Assembly (NCBI GenBank): GCA_905221605.1
Contig: CAJNDS010000036.1
Coordinates: forward strand, 310,001-374,000
Direction of reading: 5' to 3'
DNA length: 64,000 nucleotides
Source of the DNA: Symbiodinium natans
Taxonomy: Eukaryota; Sar; Dinophyceae; Suessiales; Symbiodiniaceae
The notes beneath the pieces are model-generated. The model searched no databases. It saw only the letters and a list, made by a program, of their open reading frames with translations, and was not told the DNA's origin. Below are positions 1-12,500 of this stretch, in pieces (positions within the stretch are counted from its first letter, which is position 1; every line of letters begins with the position of its first letter). The position numbers and the translations under genes were made by a program.

Positions 1-396
1 TACGTATGATTACTGCTACAACACCATCATCTTATCAATGCTGTTTCATGTTCTTCATTTTCATCCTCACAAGCATATTCTTCGACGTTTGTTCAAGAAT
101 ACGAATGTGATCGCTCTGACGAATATGCCTATTCGGATGATCATGATCATTCTGATAAACTGTGATTCTTGTTGTTGTTGCTGCTTGTAGCACATATGAA
201 AGCCCCCAACATTCTGCCCGTCTACATTTCGTATGGGACCACTGCCGGTTTACCCGTGTTTCCGGGTTTAGCCCGAGGTACCCCGTCTGCCACAAGCAAA
301 TCAGACAGCGTAAGTCAGGCAGGACTTTTTGTAAGCCATGGGGTCATTTTCCGCACCTTTGAGTTCTCTACCGCGCCAAGGGACTCTAGACCCCAA

Positions 397-526
397 ACCC
401 TAAACCCCAAACCCCAAACCCCAAACCCCAAACCCCAAACCCTAAACCCTAAACCCTAAACCCCAAACCCTAATCCTAAACCCTAAACCCAAACCCCAAA
501 CCCCAAACCCTAAACCCTAAACCCTC
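397..526 (-). repeat. Telomere-like CCCTAAA array
   Basis: Degenerate CCCTAAA/CCCCAAA heptamers. On the channel strand this is the start of the intron after exon 20, beginning GTTTAGGG right at the splice site. Confidence 0.95.
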
Positions 527-564
527 CTCAGCCGGGGCATGGTAATCTCGAAGCGCAGCTCCAC
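523..564 (-). CDS. Channel exon 20 (last in window): C-linker
   Basis: Fourteen codons after CGCCGAG|G reading VELRFEITMPRLRR. The donor is the telomere-like array itself (AGG|GTTTAGGG), so the next intron begins with the heptamer at base 1. The following conserved H-P-x-F segment is not visible in bases 1-522, so the gene runs off the left edge. Confidence 0.85.
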
Positions 565-3500
565 CTCGGCGCTGCGTCTTGTCATCGGAAACCGCAAGAA
601 GCCATGAAGGGCCAATACCGGGGTGGTTTAGGGTTTAGGGTTTAGGGTTTGGGGTTTAGGGTTTAGGGTTTAGGGTTTGGGGTTTAGGGTTTGGGGTTTA
701 GGGTTTAGGGTGTGGGGTTTAGGGTTTAGGGTTTAGGGTTTAGGGTTTAGGGTTTAGGGTTTAGGGTTTAGGGTTTAGGGTGTGGGTTTAGGGTTTAGGG
801 TGCCCACATATGGGGGCTTCAACCATGAGAATAGTTGCTTTTTTTTTTGAGAGGGGGGGGGGGTTATTAGAGTAGAGAAATATAGGGCACCATAAGGGAA
901 CACGAATAGCGTAGCTCAGGACTTAGGGTTTACTGGTTTGGGGCTTATGGGGTTTAGGCCTGAGGGTTTAGGGTTTTCGGGGATCCCAACCCTGCACGTT
1001 GATCTGACGAATGTCGGGCTTAAGGCTGAGCCCTTTTTTTTAACTCTCATTGTGCTAGTTTGAGTGGGGCTTGGGGTTTCGGGTTTAGTGCTTTTCAAAC
1101 CCTAAACCATAAACCGTAATATTAAGCCTAAACCACTAGCCCTAAACCTAAACCCTAAATCCCTTTTGAGCTCTTGATGGCCGCTGGGGGGGGGGGGGGG
1201 GGCGGGGGGGGGGGGGGGGCGGGGGGGGGGGGGCGGGCGGGGGGGGGGCGGGGGGGGGGGGGGGGGGGGGGGGGGGGCGGGGGGTGGGGGGGGGGGTGGA
1301 AGACTGGGGGGCTGTAAGGCCAGTCAAAAATGTATACAAAAAATATATATATATACATATATATTTGTACATATATATATATATATATTTACATATACAT
1401 ATATGCATATATGCATATACATATATATGTTTTATGACTATGTTGATATTGCTATTGATTTTATTATTGTTATTATTATTGGTATTATTCTTACTTAGTC
1501 TTAGTCTCATTCTTCTCATTATTATTATATTCCAAACTCTTTAATTATTGATGTTAGGGCTTGGGGTTCGGGGTTTAGGGCTTAGGGCTCAGGGAAGCAA
1601 ATGCTCCAAGAGGGTGAAGAAGCGGCTTCTGTCGGGGCCTGCGTCGTGGAGGTCGCTCTCTTGGGATCACGTGATCCTATTGCTGCTACGTCCCCCAACC
1701 GGCAAGCCGAACAGACCTAAACACCGAGCCCTCCCTCCCCCAGAGGATTTAGGGCCCTCCCTCCCCCAAAAGGTTTAGGGTTAGGGTTTAGGCGTAGGTA
1801 GGGTTGAGGGTTGAGGGTTTAGGTCCCTAAACCCTGGGCCCTTGAAGCATACCTGCACTGAGACCTCCACCCGAAGGGGTTCCGAGATGAACGCCAAGAG
1901 CTCGATGTCCTCCTCCGGCGTACGCCTCGGGCTTTGCAGCCTTTAGGGCCTTGGGAGCTTTGGGTCTGTAGGGTTTAGGGTTTAGGGTTAAGGGTTTAGG
2001 GTTTAGGTGAAATAGAGTTTGGGGTTGTAAGGGCTTTCGCCGTCAACCCTAAACCCTATGAAACCCTGAACCCTAAACCCTGGATGCAGGCCCATGTGGT
2101 CTTCAGGCTTTAGGGCTTTCGGGTTCTGGGGCCCTTCGCCTCAATTCGAACTACTCACAAGTGCACCTATACCGTAAACCCTAAACGCAAATTACACCCC
2201 AGACCCCAGCAAAACCAGGGGTTCCTCAGCCGAAGCCATACACCCTGAGCCCTCAAAACCCTGAACCCTCCAAACCCCCTGAAGCCTGAAGCCTGAACCC
2301 GAAAAACCTGTAAACCCCAAAAAACCTATGCACCCTCTAAATAACCCTATAAACCCGATAGACCCTGTATTACGGAGTAGAAGGAGGGAACCCTAGGAAG
2401 GCCCCTTAATCTTATTCCCCTATATACCCCTCATATATATATATATGTATGTATCTCTTGTATAGTCCCTATATACCCAAGTAGCCCCTAAATAACCCCT
2501 AAATAACCCCTAAGGTCCCCCTTATATGGGCTAAACCCTAAACCCTAAACCCTTAGTCCCTTGACTGTAAACCCCACAAACCCTGAACCCTAAGTCAGTG
2601 TCAGAGGCCCAGGCCGTTTCATCTCATCCATGGCATGCTGCGCGTTCCTCTGGACCTGAGGCGGCAGGTTTAGAGTTTAGGGTTTAGGGTTTAGGGTTTA
2701 GGGTTTAGTGTTTAGGGTTTAGGCGGTTTAGGGTTTAGGCGGTTTAGGGTTTAGGTAAGCCCACTGTAGCCCCAACAGCAAAGAGGACTGACTAAACATC
2801 CATCAGCCCTAAACCCTTAAACCGTTAAACCCTTAAACCCTTAAACCCTTAAACCCTTAAACCCTTAAACCCTTAAACCCTTAAACCTTTAAACCCTTAA
2901 ACCCTTAAACCCTTAAACCCTTAAACCCATAACAAGTAAACCCTAAAACCCTAAACCCTTAACCCTGAAAGCGCAAGCCCAGAGCCCAAAACAAACGAGC
3001 CAGGCTCACGAGGCAGCTAACCCAGAGACTCCAAGACCTCCTAATTAAGAAATGTCCCGTAACCTATAATAGGAACCCTAATGTGATTTTAAGGTCTATT
3101 CCCTAATTGAGAAATGTACCTTAAATTATAATAGGAAGTCTACTATTATGTAAAGGTACATTTCCTAATTGAGAGGTTTTGGAGTCTCTGGGAATGTCCA
3201 GTGTGCGGAGCATCCCAGGATCTGCGTTGTACCCTGCACAGTGCATATCGTCTTCGGCAGCGCTGGTGCCAAATGGGCTTATGGTTTAATTAGGGTCTTT
3301 GGGGTTTAGGGTTTAGGGTCCATCTTTCTTCTCATAATCTTGGCTTTCTTCTTACAATCTTGGCAGAAAGTCCACGTGGCCCGCGTTGGAGGCTCCGCCA
3401 AAATTCCCTGGACAGAATGTGCCTCGCGGGCACTTGCGGCTCGGCCCGCAGCCTACATGTTCACTGCAGGGCTGAGGCGCAAGGATTTCTTCCTCGAAGT

Positions 3501-6500
3501 CGTCAATGTTGACAGGGTGCCAAGAATACCGAATGGCCGTCCTGCTGCAATCTGCCGGTCCGCAGGCGACCTCAAAGTGAAGGCGGACTTTCTCCATCCA
3601 GCTTTTACACCCCTAAACCCTAACCCGAAACTCTAGTACGCTCTAAACCCTTACTAAACCCTAAGCCCTAAACCGATACCTCTGAAGAAAACTCTCAGTC
3701 ACTCATCTGGAACCACAACAGCGGAGAAGAGGCTGTAGGGCTTCGGGCTCATAGCCCCCCACGCGAAACCCTGAACCCTGGACCCTCAACCCGCAACCCG
3801 GAACCCTGAAGCATAAACCCGGAACCCTAAACCTGAACCCTAAACCCGAAACCCTACACTCTGAACCCTAACCTTCAACACTGAACCCCTAAAGCAAATC
3901 ACATCAACACCCGAGCTCGCTGCGCGCAGCGCCGTGCCTCGGACGGAAAGGTATGTAGGGTTTAGGGTTTAGTGTTTAGGGTTTGGGGTTTAGGGTTTTC
4001 GGTTTAAGTTTTAGGGTTTAGGCTTTAGGGTTTAGGCGGACTGAACTCAGGCCGCTGTTGAAGGCTCTGCCTCCTGCCTCGTTTGAGGGTCAGGGCGGTT
4101 GGGGCCTTAAACATGTTATAACCTTACTTAGGGCACTTACTCACAACCCTACTTGTATCTGCCCATGAACCTGCGGTTTAGGGTTTGCTGTAGGGTTTTC
4201 GGGTGAGTGATACTCCCCTCACAACCCGCAAGTAGCGTTGATGCAAGTAAGTTTCCTTAGATACCTAGTCGAGTTTTTCCCTACAGCCCCTTCATCCATG
4301 TCATATATGTACATATATATATATATATGCTCACCCCCCCCCCTCCACAGAACCCCGGAAGCAAAATAAAGGGCTGAGGGCGCGACGGACAGCATAGCTG
4401 CACACAGTAGCCAGACACGTTAACAAACAATAGAGATATATGGTACCCCCCTCCCCAAAGATCCATACTTTTTTGCTTTGTTTAATGCCTTTGATATTTT
4501 TCTCTGTTGTTGTATGTTTTGCTTTTGTTGTCTGTTAAACCTATGGGCTTCTATTTTAAAACCCTTATTGAAATATTGAATGTCCAGAAGGGTTGGCATT
4601 ATTGAAACCCTTTTTGAAATATTGAACTTCAACAAGGGTGGTCATTATTGAAACCCTTATTGAAATATTGAATTTCAATAAGGGTTGGCATTATTGAAAC
4701 CCTTCTTGAAGTATTGAACTTCAATAAGGGTGGTCATTATGGAAACCCTTATTGAAATATTGAATTCCAATAAGGGCGGAACCAAGAACCAAGAACTAAG
4801 AACTAAGACTGCTAGGGACTCTTGGTCTGAGTTCCTACTTCCTAGTACAGCCCTTATTCAAATTCAATATTTCAATAAGGGCTTTAAAATAGAAACACAT
4901 AGGTTTGGATTCTTAGTTCCTAGTACCGCCCTTATTGAAATTCAATATATTTCAATAAGGATTTCAATAAGAGGTAACCCAGGAACTAAGAATCCGTACC
5001 GGAGAATCCCTGGCAGTCTTAGTTCTTAGTTCTTAGTTCCGCCCTTATTGAAATTCAATATTTCAATAAGGGTTTCGATAATACTCCACCCTTATTGAAA
5101 TTCAATAATTCAATAAGGCTTCAATAAGGAGTATTATTGAAATCCTTATTGAAATATTGAATTTCAATAAGGGCGGAATGAAGAAATAAAACTAAGACTG
5201 TCGGGGACTCCTGGTCTTAGTTCTTAGTTCCTAGTACCGCCCTTATTGAAATTCGATATTTCAATAAGGGTTTCAATAAGAGGTAACCCAGGACTTACGA
5301 ATCCAGACCAAGAGTGTCTGACAATCTTAGTTCTTAGTTTTTAGTTCCAGCCTTATTCAAATCCAATATTTCCATAAGGGCTTCAATAAGAGGCAACCCA
5401 AGAACTAAGAATCCAGACCAAGAGTGTCTGACAATCTTAGTTCTTAGTTCCAGCCTTATTGAAATTCAATATTTCAATAATGGTTTCAATAAAAGGTAAC
5501 CCAAGAACTAAGAATCCAGCCCAAGAGTGTCTGACAATCTTAGTTCTTAGTTCTTAGTTCCAGCCTTGTTGAAATTCAATATTTCAATAAGGGTTTCAAG
5601 AAGAGGTAACCTTCAATCTTTCCGTCAAGACAGCAGAAAGGATTGCCCCTCCCTCCCCCTCCTGTCCGCTCCCTGGTTGTTTCTAAAGGGCTTGTTCAAG
5701 GCTTATCCCAGGGACTAGGGTTTGAAAGAGAAGGCCCGAAACTCTATAGGGTTTAAGGCTTTAATCCCGAAGCCTTAAAGCCTGTAGGGTTTACGCTCAA
5801 ACCTTAAACCCTAATTCTTTAATCATACAAAAGGTTTCAAGGTTAAGCACTTAGACTTAAATCCTTAATAACCGTAACTCTTTAAACCCCATAGTGATGG
5901 CTTAAAGGTTTAAGGTGTAAGGTCTAGGTACATATCTGTCATGAGTGTGGAACCCCTGAAAAAATCTTATCAAAACTCCAGTTTCCAAAAACCCACCCCA
6001 TGGTTTGGAATTTTGGAAACTCGAGGAATTTGCCCAAAATCCAAAAATCGAGCAAATTCCTCGAGTTTCCAAAATTCCAAAAAATCCACCCCAAGGTTTG
6101 GAATTTTGGAAACTCAAGGAATTTGCTCGATTTTTGGATTTTGAGGCTCCCGCTCGAGTTTCCAAAAACCCGAAACTTGGGCTGGAGTTTTTGGGTTTTT
6201 GGAATTTTGGAAACTCGAGGAATGTCCTCAAAATCCAAAAATCGAGCAAATTCCTCGAGTTTCCAAAATTCCAAATTCCAAAAAAATCCACCCCAAGGTT
6301 GGGAATGTTGGAAACTCTCGAGTTTTGGATTTTGAGGCTCCCGCTCGAGTTTCCAAAAAACCAAACCTTGGGGTGGATTTTTTTGGATTTTTGGAATCTG
6401 GAAACTCGAGGAATTGCTCGATTTTTGGATTTTGAGGCTCCCGCTCGAGTTTCCAAAAATCCAAACCTTGGGGTGGCTGTTTTGGGATTTTTGGAATTTT

Positions 6501-9500
6501 GGAAACTCGAGGAATTTTGGAGTGGTGCTTTTCCCCCCCCCCTTCCTGGACAGACCGGAAATACAATTCCGGGGCTCCGGGGTCTGTCGAGGGGGGGGGG
6601 GGGGGGGGGTGACTATATATATATATTATATAACCCTAAACCCTAAAAACCACCTCTCCCTCACCCCCCCCCCCCCCCCCATTCCCTCCCCCCCCCAGCA
6701 TCCGCCCACACCGTTCCGGGTGGGTTGCAGTTATGGACACAACTCCCCCCCCCCCCCTTCCCCCCACCCCCCCCACCCCCACTCCCCCCTAACACCCTAA
6801 CACCCTAAACCGAAAGCCTCAATACCTGCTCGGGTTCAGTCGGCCCCCATGTCGGCCCTAAACCCTACGTACACCCTAGACCCTAAACGGCGCTTTTGCA
6901 AGCAGCCAAAGGCCGGGACGGCTGGAGATGTGGTTCTCCTTGAGGTACTCCTTGCAAAACCCTACATAACCCTAACCCCAAATCCTGAATCCTGAATCCT
7001 AAGCCCTAAATCCTTCATCCTAAACACTTCGCCCGGAATAAGAAGAAGACCTAGGTTCAAGCTTGAGGGTTTAGGGTGCAAGGAGTGGGCTAGTCTTGAC
7101 ATGAGGGTTTAGGTTTTAGGGTTAGGGTTTAGAGTACCCTACGGGAACCCTACGAGGGATTCTTGAGTCCCTAAACCCAAAACCCTAAACCCTAAACCCT
7201 AAACCCTAAACCCTTGAGAGCTGGCCATGTGCGCTGCAAATCAAATCCGGGGAACTGGCCTCTCGGTCCAAGGCTTGCAGGCCCTAAACCCTAAACCCTG
7301 AACCCTAAACCCTAAACCCTAAACCCTAAACCCTAAACCCTAAACCCTAAACCCTTGAGGGTTTAAAGTTTCAGGGTTTTAGGGTTTCGGGGGCTTTTAA
7401 GGGGTAAGGATTAAAGGATTGAAGGGATTAGACTTTAAGGGCTTATTGTTGGGCTCAGAATTGAACCCTACATCCAGGAACCTCTACCTAAACCGCACAA
7501 AGCCTAAAGACAAAACCCTAAACCTTAAACAAAACCCAAACCCCACAAACCCGAAACCATGAACCCAATCCTGAATCATGGCACTAAATAATACCCTAAA
7601 CCCTAAACCCTAAACCCTACTTATACACCACAAGGTGTACGATGGCCGCCGCTGACTTGTCCTTCAACGCTGCCAGCTTCGTTGTCTCCTGGTGTGTGCC
7701 GAGAGCCCGGAATAGTGGGGCTTGGGTTTTAGGTCTAGAAAGGTTTACGTCATGCGATAAAGGGGTTAAAGGGCTTAGTGGCGGTTTACCCGGTTCAGGG
7801 TTTCCGGTTTACGGAAACCCTAAACCCTAAACCCTAAATAGGGAAGAGGGTAGGGGATGGCTGAGTCTCTAAGCTCCGAATCCTAACGTCTAGATACTCT
7901 GAAGCTGGGCACTCCATGGACTGTCTGGGGCTATTCTGAGGTTGGGCGCTCCAGGGACCTGCAAATACTCTGAGGTTGGGGATTGGGGGACTGGCGAAGA
8001 GTAGATCTAAGAACCCCACACCGGGTGAGAAAAATAGGGTTTAGGGTACCCTAAACCCTAAACCCCTAACCCCTAAACCCTAAACCCTAAACCATAAACC
8101 CCAAGTTCCAAGCCCTTGACCGCTTGAGGAGCAGGCCTTGGACCGTGCGATGGACAGGCGCGTCATGGAGGTGGTGATGCTGCTGACGATGGACCTCGTG
8201 TTTGGGGTGATAGAGGGTTTAGGGTTTAGGGTTTAGGGTTTAGGGTTTAGGGTTTCGGGTTTCGGGTTTAGGGTTTGGGGTTGTAGAGGTTAGGGGTTAG
8301 AGTCTTTGAGTCAGGGTACCCAGGAGTAGCCTTAAAAAATAAAAAAAAGCACCCTATTTCGGTTAAAAGGGGCTCATAAGGTAACCTGAAACCCTATTCG
8401 CAAAAAAAGGGTAGTAAGGGCCTACTCTGGGCCCTAGCTCCCCTAAACCCTAAACCCTAAACCCTAAACCCTAAACCCTAAAGCCTAAAGCCTAAACCCT
8501 AAACCCTAAACCCTAAAGCCTAAACCGAAAAACTCGAAAGCTCACAAAAATAACTCTGAGTCCTAGTTAAGCACCCATGACCAACACTTCCGGGGGCCCC
8601 CACGCCGAGAGGATGAAACACAGCAGCAGCGCGATGACTGAGTAGGTGCGCTCGTACCTCGGTCTTCCGGGGTTTAGGGTTTAGGGTTTAGGGTTTAGGG
8701 TTTAGGGCCCTTAATTCCTTGTTATGAAGACATGTGCCTGGCACGCCTGACATACGCACCCATGGGCAGCCGTGTGATCTTTTGAGGAGAGTGCATGTTT
8801 CGAAGCAGCCGCCCTAAACCCCGCTTAAGCCCCCAAGCCCCCAAATGGGGTTGATCCAGAGTACAGGCTTTCTTCGGCAACCCAAACCATGAGGAGTCCG
8901 AGTCCAAAGAGACGCATCAATCACAACTATCATGTGAATGGGGCTCTGGTAAGCCACTTCTCCGACATGCTGCGTCTTCTGGGGCCTCCTATTGTACTTA
9001 GCAAGCCTTAGAATCAAGGATACCCCCTAAACCCTAAACCCTAAAAACACCATAATGTAATATGAAACCTCCCCCTACCCCCTAATATTACCCCCCCCCC
9101 CCCCCCCATAATACCACAATATAACTGTAAGGGGGTATTTAATGTCAGGGGGGAGGGGGGGGGGGGGGGGGGTTGTAATATTAGGGAGAGGGGATTAAAC
9201 CCTTGAAGCCCTCTGCAGCCGAGGTGCGCGTTGGATGGATAGACGTCCGTGGAGCCGGCCTTCCGCGATTTAGGGTTTAGGGTTTAGGGTTTAGGGTTTA
9301 GGGTTTAGGCGCGGGCCAATGAAGCCGGTCGGTTCGTTCAATTAGTGCATGGCTGTTGCATCAATACTTGAAGCGTTAAAGTTTGTCTAGGACGCTTTGG
9401 ACCTGACTGCTCATGTTGTCATACTGATCGAGCTTCCGGGGTTTAGGGTTTAGGGTTCAGGGTTTAGGACTATTGAGGGCATCAGGGGTTTCTGTGGGCT

Positions 9501-12500
9501 CCATGGTTTTAGGGAGATTTCCGGGGCCTCATCTGGGCAGGGCACCTGATATGGCTTAGGGTTTAGGGTTTAGGGTTTAGGGCTTAGGGTTTAGGGCTTA
9601 GGGTTTAGGGATTAGGGATTACGGATTAGGGTTGAAGGTTCCAAGGATGCTGGAGTTTAGGGCATTAGAAAGTTTAGGGTTTAGGGAGTTTTGGGGGAGT
9701 TTTGGGAGTTTTGGGGAGTTTTGGGGAGTTTTGGGGAGTTTTGGGGAGTTTTGGGGAGTTTTGGGGAGTTTTGGGGAGTTTTGGGGAGTTTTGGGGAGTT
9801 TTGGGGGTTTAAGGTTTAGGGTTTAGGGTTTAGTGCCCTTGGAAGGAAAGCAAGCTCCGGGTTCCAAAGCTTGCCGGGTCTAGAACTTGTGGGGCTTCAA
9901 AGAGTTTCGGGTCTTAGCGTTTCGTTTCTACGGTCTTAGTGTCTAGGGCTCAGGGCGTTAGGCTTTAGGGAGCTGTGGGATTGGAAGGGCATGAAGAGCA
10001 TATGCACTACACCCTACCTGTAGCCCCATTACAACGCAAGGTCCCAGGGAAATCTCCCCAGAGTAGCCAGCAACCTTCTGGACCCCAAACCCGAAACCCT
10101 AAACCCCAAAACCCTAAAACTCGAAACCCTAAAGGCCCTTAATCTGGACCCTAAAACCAAAACCCAAAACCCCAAAACCCTAAAACTCGAAACCCTAAAG
10201 CTTCTGGATCCCCAGTACTATCCCCTGAACCCTAAACCCTAAGCCCTAAACCCTAAACCCTAAACCCTTCTCACAGCAGCCGAAACCTCAAACCTTTTGG
10301 TTCAGGGTTTAGGGTCTACTTGGCGGTTCGTGGTTAGTGGTAAGTAGGGTGATAAGAGGGTATCTATACTTACAACCATACTTCGGGTACTGATAACCCT
10401 GTTTAGAAGTACCATGAACCTTCAAGTCTAAGTAGGGTCAAGGGTTTAAGGTTTGGGGCGAACTCTCAACCCCAGACCATAGGGGGGCGCACAAACTGCG
10501 TCAAGCTCCAATGGTAGCTCAGCATGTACAGCGGATAGATCCCCCTTGGCACGCGACACAAGCAAAGTCGTGGGTCCAGCACTCGAGACTTGAACAGAGG
10601 GAACCTCAAGTGAGGGTGCGTACCTCACGTTTCCCTTGGAACATTCCCAAACTTTAGACCCTAAACCCTAAACCCTAAGCCCTTAACCCCCCAAGGCTCC
10701 ATCAGCACCCTCGACACCTGCCTCAGGCCTCGGGACCAACTCTCTATAAGCAGAGCCCCAATACCAGGTTAGCTGGTTTAGGGTTTAGGACATATCCGAC
10801 AAGGGCCCCTGCAGAGTTTCACGCATGGATGTGCTGCTCAATAAAGGAGTGTCAGTTGAAGTTCATTACGGTTCATCAGGGTTAAGGGCTCAGGGTTATG
10901 GGTTAAGAGTTACGGGAAGTTCAATGTTCCGTTATAGTACGGTCCTTTACCTGTTATAAAGGGTTCTACCTTAAACCCTAAACCCTAAACCCGAAAACCC
11001 TACAACCCTGAACCCTAAACCCTAAACCCAAGACCGTTCTGAAGTATGGGCCCTTTGGGTTTTTTAGGGTTTGGGGCTTAAAGGTATATAGAGGTTCCCC
11101 ACTGAAGAGCCCGCAAAAGAGGGACCAAGCAGCTGCCGTAAGATAAGCGGGGGGCGGGATTTATCTAAGCAACCCTTGGGAAGTTTCAGGAGTAAAGCAG
11201 CAAGAAGTAAACTCGGTCGCAATGTCTGCGGGCTGTAACAGATGTTTAAGGTTCAAGATTTAGGGCTGACGGCCAGGGAACGGATTCCAAGAAGCTTCAA
11301 CCCGAAAACCTAAAGCCTCAGTCTAGACTCGATAATCGAAGCCCTCACCCCTAACATTTAATCGGAAGGCCTAGAAACCAGACTGATCCCAAGGCAAAAC
11401 CCGAACATGGACTGCGCGCTGTGAACCGGTGCGGTCGGAGGGTCCACCATGTCAATATACACACTGTATATACATATATATATATACATATCTAGGTATA
11501 TATAGGTACACACACACCTGTCATCTTCCCTCCGCCAAAAGCTGTATTTGTCTTGCCTAAACCATGAACCCTTTACTTAAACTTCTTACTTGTGACGTTC
11601 AGGAGGATGCTTTGCAGCAGTACACGGGTGTACGCATTTAGGACCGAAATAGCATCTGGAATCGCGAAAAAACACTAACCAGACTTTTCGCATTGCCCTC
11701 ATGCGCGGTCATGTATGGCCTAATATAGGGGCCTGAATAATTAGAATAGGATTTTGGGGTTATTCTATAAAGGGACCCTAAGGGAATACTATTCTTAGTT
11801 GTCCAGTAACCTGGGGAATTACAGGATAACCTTTGGGAATCTAAAGGGCTTATATTATCCCAAAAAGGTTAAAGGTTACCTACTCTACTACTAGGTATAG
11901 TAGAACTATAAAGGGACCCGAAGGGAATACTATTCGTCATTTTTCATAAGCCCTAAACCCTAAACCCTAAACCTAAAACCTACCCCTATAGTAACTTTCC
12001 CAAGATGCGCAACCACACGATGTTAAGTTCGCCACTGGGACCGGAGATCAAATGAAGGCCGTGCCGCGGGCATGGTTTGTTGGTTGTGCGCGTGTTCTCT
12101 GCCCCACAATTTGGTTTAGGGTTTAGGGTTTGGGGTTTAGGGTTTAGGGCTCAGGGTTAGGGTTTAGGGTTTAGGGTTTAGGGTTAGCCTAAACCCTACG
12201 CCCTAAACCCTAAACCGGTAGTGCACAAGTCTCGGGGTAGTTGCATGGTCCTTGATCCGGTCCCGGAATTGGGGGAACCCATACCTTTTATATACCCTAG
12301 AAAGCCCAGAGCCCATACTACCCAACCCTTTGAGCAGGTAAGGGCAACACAATTATTAATATTATTATTATTATTATCATTATCATTTTTTATTTATATT
12401 ATAATATATCATACTATATTATAATATATTATATTATACTATATTATACTATATTGTACTATATTATACTATATTATACTATATTATACTATATTATACT

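Noticed and set aside
397-800. A chromosome end, because of telomere repeats
   Set aside because: Both orientations of the heptamer occur hundreds of times across all 64 kb, between exons of single genes. These are interstitial, not terminal.
1148-1544. Open frames rich in P, N, I and Y
   Set aside because: Low-complexity G, TA and TTA tracts without splice or codon signals.
5902-6800. Several overlapping open frames of 110-213 codons
   Set aside because: All follow the palindromic CTCGAG satellite and a C tract; the peptides are periodic (FWKLEE, PRVSKIPK).
9378-9440. A C-terminal exon (KLDQYDNMSSQVQSVLDKL, stop) on minus
   Set aside because: It sits inside the channel gene between exons 12 and 13, which join directly, and has no supporting neighbours.
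10481-10630. A tRNA-like stretch (GGTAGCTCAG) on the plus strand
   Set aside because: It does not fold into a full cloverleaf by eye, and the minus strand of the same bases encodes the channel pore helix.
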